Assembly: GCF_023283985.1 (NCBI RefSeq)
Contig: NZ_JAKIKU010000015.1
Span: forward strand, 1 to 64,000
Source: Shewanella electrodiphila
GTDB taxonomy: Bacteria > Pseudomonadota > Gammaproteobacteria > Enterobacterales > Shewanellaceae
Length of the DNA stretch: 64,000 bases
Reading direction: 5' to 3'
Within the stretch, counting starts at the first letter, position 1; every line of letters begins with the position of its first letter. Positions 56,292 to 64,000 of this stretch are shown here, one piece after another. The notes below the pieces were generated by a model. The model was not told where the DNA came from. It was given only the letters and a program-made list of their open reading frames with translations, and did not search any database. The position numbers and the translations under genes are program-made.

Positions 56292-56494
56292 CTTCTACAC
56301 TCAAGTTAAAAGGGACGGTTCAAGTAGATTTTCAACCTCTGATAACAATCAAGCAAATGAGTAAAAAGCTAGATATAAGTCGAAGCACACTTTATCGAAG
56401 AGTGAAGGCTGGTTTAGTAATCGCACCAGTAAAGAGAAACAACCGAACTATTGGTTGGGATCCAGAGTTAATACAAGCATACACCACAACCTAA
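56288..56494 (+). CDS. AlpA/MerR-like helix-turn-helix protein
   Basis: 68 residues with LITIKQMSKKLDISRSTLYR followed by VKRNNRTIGWDPELIQ, an AlpA-like or Xis-like helix-turn-helix. It overlaps the preceding AlpA-like gene (ATGA), so the pair is translationally coupled. Confidence 0.65.
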   Translation: MTSTLKLKGTVQVDFQPLITIKQMSKKLDISRSTLYRRVKAGLVIAPVKRNNRTIGWDPELIQAYTTT

Positions 56495-56666
56495 TGATTT
56501 AAGCTGGTGGCCATAGATCATGGCCACTTGCTCTCCCCCTATACCTAGAATAATCTTACAAAATCGATTCAAAACGCTTCAGTGCCCAAAAATTTTATTT
56601 CCACTTTTAAATTAAACACAATCATTACTTCAGCCCTATAGGCCAATTGAAAACGAGGTAATACAA

Positions 56667-56921
56667 ATGAAAACAAGTCTATTCAGCCCCCCTGCCCACG
56701 ATGACTCTCAAGATCCAATAATCAAAGAGCAACTACGCCAATTTATAACCGCAGTCAGCAGATCTCATGCCTTTCAACTTGAGCGCCGATCGCTATTTCC
56801 AAAACATATAAAATTTGGCGATAACTCCATAGGATGGAAATTGAACGAAATACTTGCGTGGGTTCACTCTCGTCCAACAGTAAAATTTAACCAAGGTGAG
56901 GCTGATGATGGGGCAGCATAA
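56667..56921 (+). CDS. AlpA-like DNA-binding protein 2
   Basis: 84 residues, paralogue of the protein at 56031: ITAVSRSHAFQLERRSLFP then FGDNSIGWKLNEILAWVHSRP. CGAGG ribosome site nine bases upstream. It overlaps the next gene by about 14 bp. One of four small helix-turn-helix genes in a row in the second element. Confidence 0.7.
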   Translation: MKTSLFSPPAHDDSQDPIIKEQLRQFITAVSRSHAFQLERRSLFPKHIKFGDNSIGWKLNEILAWVHSRPTVKFNQGEADDGAA

Positions 56922-57153
56922 TCATAAGAGCGGAGCCAATAAAGAAACCAGACTTTGCCAACAGGTAGCTTCAAGCCACCAGCCAGAAGCTGTATTAAAC
57001 AGTTCACAAATAGCGAAACGACTTGGAAGAAGCACAAAAACTATTGGCGCTTGGCTAAGATCGCCAAACAATAATCTCAAAGCATTCAAGTGTGAAAATG
57101 AATGGCATGTTTATCAATCAGATTTTCAAAGTTGGGAACAATCGTCACACTAA
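56908..57153 (+). CDS. Small helix-turn-helix protein
   Basis: 81 residues. LNSSQIAKRLGRSTKTIGAWLRS is a helix-turn-helix of the AlpA/MerR kind near the middle. ATG at 56908 (or 56905) follows GGTGAGG; the gene overlaps the upstream one. It ends 200 bp before the Rep gene. Confidence 0.6.
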   Translation: MGQHNHKSGANKETRLCQQVASSHQPEAVLNSSQIAKRLGRSTKTIGAWLRSPNNNLKAFKCENEWHVYQSDFQSWEQSSH

Positions 57154-57353
57154 CCTAAATAAGCACGCCTCAGGATAAGCTTACACATATGGGCATTAAG
57201 TTGCCCATATTTATATTATTAGTGACACAAGTTGGGCTGTTCTATCCACTTTTAACACCAATAAAATCGATAAAAGCCACCTCGAACGCTCTTTTAATCA
57301 AGCGTTTAAGAATAGGTGGTTATAATTTTTTAACTAGGTTTTTAAATATTATT

Positions 57354-57995
57354 ATGATGCTTTGCTTTAATGAAAGATTATTTACCAATAAGATCTTTAA
57401 CTATTCAGCTTCTCTTCCACAAACTAAAGATGTTTGCCTAGGTGGCCGTGGGTGGAAAGTAATGCTCTTTGATAAGGGGATTAATTTAAACTTATTGAAG
57501 AAAGTCTATAACTGTTTTACTGGTTACCTTTCTAGACATTCAAAAGTACTCGCTATTCGCTTCGATATATCTCTAATAGACTCACCGAACAACAATAAAA
57601 AAGTAAGTAAAATTATGAGTAATATTAAGCAAAAACTAAACAAACATTATGGTTCTAAAATATCTTATGGCTGGGTTAGAGAACAAAATACTAATGCCGA
57701 CAAATGTCATTATCATTGTTTTGTTCTATTAAATGGTCATAAAGCAAACACCTCTCATTGTACGTTCAAGTATGCACATCAAACGATAAAACTGTTCATT
57801 GATGTTAATATTCATTTTCCAGAATATTGCTACTACATGACGTTTCGTGGCAATTTTCGTAGCCAACAAGCCGCAATATATCGACTTAGCTACCTTGCTA
57901 AAAATGCTTCAAAAGAAACTATTCCATCACATACTAAAGGCTACTTTTTCAGTCGACCAAACGAAAACAAATTAAACCTATTTTCAAACTTATAA
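57354..57995 (+). CDS. HUH-type replication initiator of the second element
   Basis: 213 residues from MMLCFN; an earlier in-frame ATG at 57189 would add a hydrophobic leader not seen in the homologue, so it is not used. IRFDISL, WVREQNT, HYHCFVLLNG (His119, His121) and LSYLAK (Tyr180, Lys183) match the protein at 51215 in order and spacing. Followed by a repeat cluster at 58085-58250 that could be its origin. Ribosome site weak, start uncertain. Confidence 0.7.
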   Translation: MMLCFNERLFTNKIFNYSASLPQTKDVCLGGRGWKVMLFDKGINLNLLKKVYNCFTGYLSRHSKVLAIRFDISLIDSPNNNKKVSKIMSNIKQKLNKHYGSKISYGWVREQNTNADKCHYHCFVLLNGHKANTSHCTFKYAHQTIKLFIDVNIHFPEYCYYMTFRGNFRSQQAAIYRLSYLAKNASKETIPSHTKGYFFSRPNENKLNLFSNL

Positions 57996-58084
57996 ACCAA
58001 ATATTTATATTTCTGTATTTTAAGGACAAAAAACGTTAAGCATTTGTTAACCGTCTTTAGTTTTGAGAGCTTTCAGAATAAATT

Positions 58085-58250
58085 GTGATCACGACGAAGT
58101 TAACCCTGTGTAATGACATAAATAAAAACAACTTAAAACCAATAACTTAATTAAATAAGTTAGTATTAAGTAGTACGATGATCACAATTAACTGTCATCT
58201 GAGAAAGTAATAGTGATCACAATTAACTATTAGGAATTAAATATGATCAC
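58085..58250 (+). repeat. GATCAC direct-repeat cluster
   Basis: TGATCACAATTAACT occurs exactly at 58179-58193 and 58214-58228. TGATCAC recurs at 58244, and GTGATCAC...GTTAACC at 58085-58105. It lies directly after the Rep gene. The remaining 57996-58320 sequence has no gene. Iteron or regulator-binding array is inferred. Confidence 0.6.
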
Positions 58251-58323
58251 TATTTTATTATAGCTGCCATGAAGGGTTTTCTCTGCTTTCAAAAAGGAGT
58301 TGAAGAAATATAATTACAACCAA

Positions 58324-58552
58324 TTACAAGTATGTATCAATAGAGTACCAGTAAATCAACGGTCTTGGGTAAACGGAGCCGTCGAGTTGCTCAGGGTTGT
58401 ACGTTTCTTTTAACTCATTCGCTTTACCAGCAGCATCGCCACTAAACATTTCATAAGCCCTATTTCTGAATTTACCCTTTCATTTCTGCGCAATCGACAT
58501 CATCAATGCCATACCCTGTAGTGGATCAGTAAATTTGGCCACATAGTCAGAA
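58324..58552 (-). pseudogene. Broken gene fragment of unknown family
   Basis: Read on the minus strand, one frame continues through an in-frame TGA at 58480-58482: DYVAKFTDPLQGMALMM then, after the stop, AYEMFSGDAAGKANELKE and YPRPLIYWYSID. Both sides look protein-like, so an older gene was interrupted and truncated. I do not recognise the family. Confidence 0.5.
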
Positions 58553-58782
58553 CTCTAGAAATAAGGAAAGGTAAGTCTAATCGCATGTCTTGAAATTAGC
58601 CTCAATCCTGCTCTAGCTTGTTTTGGGGCAAAAACGTGCTAGCCCTCTAACCCGTTTCTGGACAAAAGTTAGTTAGAACAACGACTCTAAAGGTTGCGAG
58701 CAGAATTTGTAAAAATATTGCAGCTCAATGGACTACTTAATAGTCTAAGAAACAAGAAACTTACTAGCAACCATCAGCAAAA

Positions 58783-59343
58783 CTAACACCTTATCCATTT
58801 CTTCTTGGCCAGAGGAGAACGCTTAATCTGATTCTTCCTAGCTAATTCATTAATTGCTTTTGTAAACTCAGATTTAGATAATCCAAGTTGTTTCTGAAAG
58901 TTAGGGTCTAGTGGATGAGCTGACTTTAGGGCTTTAAGTATAATTTGTTCAGAGGTAGTCGCTTTCAGTTCAGAAGGTTCAACAATAGGTACAACATTAT
59001 GCTCTCTGGTTCTAATACTTTGGTAAGCAGCACCTAATTGACCACACTGAAACTCAAATGCCGATATTAAACTTTCATCATTACTAAATAGCTCAAAATG
59101 AGTCGAGCCTAATTGCTTTTTATCCAATGCTAAGAGAACCCTCGAAAGGTAAGCAATAATGTAGAAGTCAGCTTGATTTTGTCCATTCGGATAATCGTTT
59201 AAGAATAAATAAAGAGATTTCTCGCAAACTAACTTAGCAGCATCTGATTTAGAAAAAACAAATACTTTATCAACAACGGATGCTGCAATTTTATCAAGCT
59301 CTTTCAACCCAACATTCTCAGCATCGACAAAAATCATTTTCAT
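58783..59343 (-). CDS. NYN/PIN-like nuclease domain protein
   Basis: 186 residues. MIFVDAENVG, QADFYIIAYL and FSNDESLISAF supply the conserved acidic residues (about 7, 59, 89) of NYN domains, a PIN-like ribonuclease fold. The C-terminal 65 residues are a winged-helix-like segment (ATTSEQIILKALKSAH, LGLSKSEFTKAINELARK). Stands alone. A role in RNA cleavage is family inference; no antitoxin was seen. Confidence 0.7.
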   Translation of the reverse strand: MKMIFVDAENVGLKELDKIAASVVDKVFVFSKSDAAKLVCEKSLYLFLNDYPNGQNQADFYIIAYLSRVLLALDKKQLGSTHFELFSNDESLISAFEFQCGQLGAAYQSIRTREHNVVPIVEPSELKATTSEQIILKALKSAHPLDPNFQKQLGLSKSEFTKAINELARKNQIKRSPLAKKKWIRC

Positions 59344-59612
59344 AGTTATCCAAGCTCCATTTGTTTAACGACGAGCAATAAGATTGCATATTTTACAGAT
59401 GATTTCACATAAATTTTCGCACAGAAATCGTCAAAGAAATTGGCCAGATTAACTTAACCCACTACGGATAGAGCCAAACTGCATGGCTGATAATTTGAGC
59501 TGGATAGCAATAACCTACATAGATGTAAGAAGTTTTCATCGCCTGATTATCGCATGGCTGGTGGAGATGTCACTAAGTTGACTGTACCTATAGGAATACG
59601 CATTTTCTATAC

Positions 59613-59742
59613 ATGTTGATACTATCGACACAATCACCCATTTATCGCAATATATGTCGATTAAATTCAGTTTTATAAACATGTTTGCTTTACATGTCGA
59701 TTGAATCGACATAAGCTCACTGAACTATCTATTTATGTCGAT
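59613..59742. promoter_or_regulatory. Palindromic operator cluster upstream of the Fic gene
   Basis: ATGTCGAT-TGA-ATCGACAT is a perfect palindrome at 59694-59712; ATGTTGAT-ACT-ATCGACAC is a near copy at 59613-59631; single ATGTCGAT half-sites stand at 59654 and 59735. They cover the 150 bp before the Fic start, where autoregulation by its winged-helix domain is plausible. The 59344-59600 part holds nothing recognised. Confidence 0.6.
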
Positions 59743-59761
59743 ATAAGAAGGTTTTTTAAAC

Positions 59762-60889
59762 ATGAAATGGCAAGCTGACCAAGCATACAACCATTTGCCG
59801 CCCTTACCGCTAGACACTGAGCTAGGGGAAATGGCTGAAACCTTACCCATACTTAAAGCCTGTATTCCAGCCCGTGCCGCCCTTGCTGAATTAAAGCAAG
59901 CGGGTGAACTTCTGCCAAATCAAGGTTTGCTCATCAACTTACTGCCGCTACTTGAAGCGCAAGGCAGCAGCGAGATTGAAAACATTGTCACCACTACCGA
60001 CAAGCTATTTCAGTACGCCCAAGAGGACAGCCAAGCTGACCCTATGACTAAAGAGGCACTACGTTATCGCACCGCCCTTTACCAAGGCTTCACTGAACTA
60101 ACCAGCAGACCATTGTGTATTACCACCGCACTAGAAATTTGTAGCACCATCAAATCTGTACAAATGAATATACGTAAAGTGCCTGGTACTAGCTTAACCA
60201 ACCAAGCTACGGGACAAGTTATCTATACCCCACCAGCAGGCGAGACAGTTATTCGAGATCTACTTAGTAACTGGGAGGCCTTTTTACACAATCAAGATGA
60301 TATAGACCCACTGATTAAAATGGCGATGACCCATTACCAGTTTGAAGCTATTCATCCTTTTATTGATGGTAATGGCCGTACTGGACGTGTACTCAATATT
60401 CTTTATCTTATTGACCAACAGTTGCTTAGTGCGCCTATCCTGTACCTAAGCCGTTATATCGTCGCTAACAAGCAAGATTATTACCGCTTACTGCTTAACG
60501 TGACCACTAAGCAAGATTGGCAAGCATGGATTATCTTTATGCTTAATGCTGTTGAACAAACTGCCAAGTGGACCACCCATAAGATAGCCGCAGCCCGTGA
60601 GCTTATCGAGCATACCACTGAATATGTGCGTCAGCAGTTACCTAAAATTTATAGCCATGAGCTAGTACAAGTGATTTTTGAGCAGCCTTATTGCCGCATT
60701 CAAAATCTGGTAGAAAACGGCTTAGCAAAACGTCAAACTGCCTCAGTCTACTTAAAACAGCTATGTGATATTGGTGTGTTACAAGAGGTGCAATCAGGGA
60801 AAGAGAAGCTATTTGTTCACCCTAAATTTGTTGACCTGATGACCCAAGACAGTAATCAATTCAGCCCGTACTTTACCAATGAAAACTAA
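59762..60889 (+). CDS. Fic-family AMP-transferase (class II type)
   Basis: 375 residues. The Fic motif HPFIDGNGRTGR spans 198-209, and SSEIEN (69-74) fits the (S/T)xxxE(G/N) inhibitory helix located before the catalytic domain, so this is a class II, self-inhibited Fic protein. A Fic/DOC N-terminal domain precedes, and a C-terminal winged helix follows (about 290-360, with LVENGLAKRQTASVYLKQL). Substrate unknown. Operator-like palindromes lie upstream and a hairpin lies downstream. Solitary, no separate antitoxin. Confidence 0.93.
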   Translation: MKWQADQAYNHLPPLPLDTELGEMAETLPILKACIPARAALAELKQAGELLPNQGLLINLLPLLEAQGSSEIENIVTTTDKLFQYAQEDSQADPMTKEALRYRTALYQGFTELTSRPLCITTALEICSTIKSVQMNIRKVPGTSLTNQATGQVIYTPPAGETVIRDLLSNWEAFLHNQDDIDPLIKMAMTHYQFEAIHPFIDGNGRTGRVLNILYLIDQQLLSAPILYLSRYIVANKQDYYRLLLNVTTKQDWQAWIIFMLNAVEQTAKWTTHKIAAARELIEHTTEYVRQQLPKIYSHELVQVIFEQPYCRIQNLVENGLAKRQTASVYLKQLCDIGVLQEVQSGKEKLFVHPKFVDLMTQDSNQFSPYFTNEN

Positions 60890-60931
60890 AACCCAATGGC
60901 AAACAAACGACTAAAACAATGAATTTGAAAT

Positions 60932-60953
60932 GTGCAGGTAAGCTAACCTGCAC
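60932..60953 (+). terminator. Hairpin after the Fic gene
   Basis: GTGCAGGT / ACCTGCAC perfect 8-bp stem with a 6-base loop, 43 bp after the stop codon; the T-tract is short. Confidence 0.5.
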
Positions 60954-61034
60954 TAACAATTTTACCGAATAAGAATGAGGATACTGTCAACTTATCTGAA
61001 ATCGACAACTGAAGCTGTAAATTTTAGCCTTAAG

Positions 61035-61310
61035 CTAATTTCTGTACACAACTAACCTGCACCCATTGAGAAAAGAGCTATCACGTAGAGTTCGATAATG
61101 CTTAGCTTGTAGTAGATGACGGCCAAAGCTGAACAGATTGTTTACCACACCATTACAACTAAGAAACCGTTGAGCTTGGTCTTGAGATTTAAAGTTACGC
61201 ATTTGCCTTTCCTGCTGTCGCGTCGGTTGGTGTGATTACTCACATCGATTATTCTCATATAGAGCTGCAGAGTGTTTAACACTTGGGATTAATTCTTTTC
61301 TTGCTGCAAG
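61035..61310 (-). pseudogene. IS6-family transposase remnant (C-terminal part)
   Basis: One minus-strand frame reads AARKELIPSVKHSAALYENNRCE, an in-frame stop, then SHQPTRQQERQMRNFKS, QAQRFLSCNGVVNNLFSFGR and HYRTLRDSSF. This is the end of the DDE domain of IS6-family transposases (NNRAE.SHQPTR...MRRFKS.. type). It is cut off at the array side: the homology stops within a few bases of the first CRISPR repeat. No terminal inverted repeat was found. Confidence 0.7.
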
Positions 61311-61313
61311 CAA

Positions 61314-64000
61314 TTTCTAAGCTGACAGTGTGGCAGTGAACACCAATCTAAATCCGCGCTAAATTAATTAAACTTTCTAAGCTGCCTGTGCGGCAGTGAA
61401 CCCCGCTAACTTTCTCACATCATCATTAGATTTCTAAGCTGCCTGTGCGGCAGTGAACAACCGCAATCGCTCAACTTTCAAAACGTGAATTTTCTAAGCT
61501 GCCTGTGCGGCAGTGAACGTTCATGTTTTAGTCCTTTTTATAAACCTCTATTTCTAAGCTGCCTGTGCGGCAGTGAACGTTTATGGACTGAGTTAAACAA
61601 TCAAGTAATCTTTCTAAGCTGCCTGTGCGGCAGTGAACAACTCGTGAAGTTGGTCTGGCGCATAGTTAAGTTTCTAAGCTGCCTGTGCGGCAGTGAACTC
61701 TATTTTGAATCAAAACGTGTTATCTAAATGTTTCTAAGCTGCCTGTGCGGCAGTGAACGATCTCCCATTTCAAAACTTAGTGATTTAATTTTTCTAAGCT
61801 GCCTGTGCGGCAGTGAACCTGTAATGTCTGACTTTGAATTTAAGCCGTGTTTTCTAAGCTGCCTGTGCGGCAGTGAACTTTCATTAACAGCTTCGCGGAT
61901 TACCGCTGCTTTTCTAAGCTGCCTGTGCGGCAGTGAACAACCAGTTTCAGAATCAGTTTTACATACAATATTTCTAAGCTGCCTGTGCGGCAGTGAACTG
62001 CTGGCGTGATTCATCTAAAGCGGCTTGCTTTTTCTAAGCTGCCTGTGCGGCAGTGAACCTTGGTGGCTTGGTATCTGTGAGCATCTAGTTTTTCTAAGCT
62101 GCCTGTGCGGCAGTGAACTGTGAAGCTAATGAGTTCGAAATACACGGTGATTTCTAAGCTGCCTGTGCGGCAGTGAACAGGCTGACGAAAGTCGGCGACT
62201 TCGGCCTCGGTTTCTAAGCTGCCTGTGCGGCAGTGAACGAACGTGACAACAATATCCGCCGCGCGCTTGATTTCTAAGCTGCCTGTGCGGCAGTGAACAA
62301 AGAGGTGACGCGACACTGACTGATGCTGACTTTCTAAGCTGCCTGTGCGGCAGTGAACTCTTCAAATAATCGTTGTGAGAAAACCACAACTTTCTAAGCT
62401 GCCTGTGCGGCAGTGAACGACTCGGTTTAATTGCAATTACTACAGGGTCATTTCTAAGCTGCCTGTGCGGCAGTGAACGAATTTTAAAACTGAGAGTTGA
62501 CCAACTTGAATTTCTAAGCTGCCTGTGCGGCAGTGAACCCTCATCAACACATGAGTCTTCATTATCAAGATTTCTAAGCTGCCTGTGCGGCAGTGAACTG
62601 AGTCTTTGCCGTCTGGGGCATCACTCGCACTTTCTAAGCTGCCTGTGCGGCAGTGAACGAACGTTGTTCGATATTGCTGAATCATTTGGTTTTCTAAGCT
62701 GCCTGTGCGGCAGTGAACGTTAGACCACTATTAGCGGTTAATGGTGGTAATTTCTAAGCTGCCTGTGCGGCAGTGAACCGCACAGCTAACACGCGAAAAA
62801 TACGATGATTTTTCTAAGCTGCCTGTGCGGCAGTGAACTATATGACAAGGCAGATGAGCAGGGGTTAGTATTTCTAAGCTGCCTGTGCGGCAGTGAACAA
62901 CTCGTGATACATACGCAGGTTCCAGTTTATTTTCTAAGCTGCCTGTGCGGCAGTGAACAATAGATAAGATTCTGAAATTTTAACCTTAGATTTCTAAGCT
63001 GCCTGTGCGGCAGTGAACGTCTTGAATGAGGCGCATATCATTTTGCATTATTTCTAAGCTGCCTGTGCGGCAGTGAACGCATATTGTCAGTGGCAGTAGA
63101 GAACTCGTAATTTCTAAGCTGCCTGTGCGGCAGTGAACATGCCATAAGCGTAAAAATTCATGGCCCTGCTTTTCTAAGCTGCCTGTGCGGCAGTGAACTC
63201 GAACAAGTTATGTTCTTTCACCCCGTGATTTTTCTAAGCTGCCTGTGCGGCAGTGAACGGCACCACCAAAAGCGGTTAGCAATGATGCAATTTCTAAGCT
63301 GCCTGTGCGGCAGTGAACTAATGGATAAAGACACAGTTAAGGCCGTTGGCTTTCTAAGCTGCCTGTGCGGCAGTGAACCTCATGTTGGCCGCTGGTACAA
63401 CAACGCTTATATTTCTAAGCTGCCTGTGCGGCAGTGAACGTTTTGTTGGTGTCTCTACGACTTCGCTGCCTTTTCTAAGCTGCCTGTGCGGCAGTGAACA
63501 GTCATTGAGTAAAGCAGCGTTTGAAGTGTCGTTTCTAAGCTGCCTGTGCGGCAGTGAACAAATAGCAGATAACCGAGGCTTTGAATTTGCATTTCTAAGC
63601 TGCCTGTGCGGCAGTGAACTACACGCGATACATACACAGGTTCTAGTTTATTTTCTAAGCTGCCTGTGCGGCAGTGAACAGATACGATTTGTATTCCAGC
63701 ACGTACTTCACTTTCTAAGCTGCCTGTGCGGCAGTGAACCAATCTGTCAGCGAGTCTATGGGACGATGGTTTTTCTAAGCTGCCTGTGCGGCAGTGAACA
63801 ACCAAACGGGTAGTAATTCGCTTATCTGCTTTTTCTAAGCTGCCTGTGCGGCAGTGAACGGTTCGATATCATCTACAAGTCATAATTTCTATTTCTAAGC
63901 TGCCTGTGCGGCAGTGAACATCTGCAAGTTGCGCTAGAAAAGGTCATTGTATTTCTAAGCTGCCTGTGCGGCAGTGAACACCAAGGGCGGTTAGTTCACT
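61314..64000 (-). CRISPR. Type I-F CRISPR array, trailer end (continues beyond the window)
   Basis: 45 repeats of 28 bp are in view, with 44 complete spacers and a partial one. Read on the minus strand the repeat starts GTTCACTGCCGCACAGGC and ends AGCTTAGAAA, the type I-F consensus with its stem GCCTGTGCGGC on the plus strand. The repeats are identical except the one at 61314, which has three changes, marking this as the old, trailer end. Spacers are 32 bp except 29 bp at 61402-61430 and 33 bp at 63379-63411. Leader and cas genes must be looked for to the right; none are in the window. Open frames through the array are artefacts. Confidence 0.97.

Noticed and set aside
57189..57353. A 55-residue hydrophobic leader for the second Rep protein
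   Set aside because: No ribosome site, not present in the homologue at 51215, and the homology starts well inside.
61485..63813. Repetitive open frames of 75-146 codons across the CRISPR array on both strands
   Set aside because: They come from repeats of 28 bp plus 32 bp, a multiple of three, and only re-read the repeat and spacers.
38150..64000. A CRISPR-associated (I-F3) Tn7-like transposon
   Set aside because: No tnsA, tnsB, tnsC or tniQ and no mini cas genes were seen; the array is a long standard I-F array and the island uses a tyrosine integrase.

Overview
The window looks like a Shewanella chromosome (marine gammaproteobacterium, moderately AT-rich). The evidence is the order frdB-frdA-frdC / prmA-dusB-fis, rhlB-gppA next to trxA-rho, a PhsABC/PsrABC-type thiosulfate or polysulfide reductase with a ThsSR-type two-component system, and an AggA/LapE-like type I secretion operon. 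No rRNA or tRNA gene was recognised.

Layout. (1) 1-15.7 kb: the 3' part of a giant Ig-repeat surface protein, then its type I secretion system (ABC exporter, membrane fusion protein, TolC-like channel) and an OmpA-family lipoprotein. (2) 15.9-20.9 kb: core genes (periplasmic thioredoxin-like protein, Ppx/GppA, RhlB, TrxA, Rho). (3) 21-27.9 kb: phsABC-type reductase, PhnD-like sensor kinase and FixJ-type regulator; three related 14-bp boxes in the two control regions are candidate regulator sites. (4) 27.9-29.8 kb: two integron gene cassettes with attC sites but no integrase. (5) 30.1-31.8 kb: two diverged copies of a long hairpin-rich repeat carrying TwoAYGGAY-like RNA hairpins, flanking one small gene. 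(6) 31.8-38.2 kb: quinol:fumarate reductase with FNR/CRP-like sites upstream, prmA, and the dusB-fis operon.

(7) 38.15-55.83 kb: an integrated island in the 3' end of fis. It is bounded by 74-bp direct repeats of the fis end plus terminator (71/74 identical). It carries a split type I restriction-modification locus with extra nuclease-like and unknown genes, an HUH-type replication initiator, a three-zinc-finger protein, AlpA and a tyrosine integrase. (8) 55.83 to at least 58.3 kb: apparently a second element in the same att site, with a different pair of 12-bp arm repeats, AlpA-like genes and a second HUH-type Rep. (9) 58.3-61.3 kb: pseudogene debris, a NYN-domain protein, a class II-like Fic protein behind operator palindromes, and an IS6-family transposase remnant. 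(10) 61.31-64.0 kb: the trailer end of a type I-F CRISPR array (45 repeats in view). The array reads on the minus strand, so leader and any cas genes would lie to the right.

The right third is a defence and mobility zone: restriction-modification, Fic, CRISPR and satellite-like integrated elements. The most noteworthy observations are the structured repeat pair, the cassettes, the tandem att architecture with paired HUH Reps, and two CRISPR spacers that differ almost only at synonymous positions.
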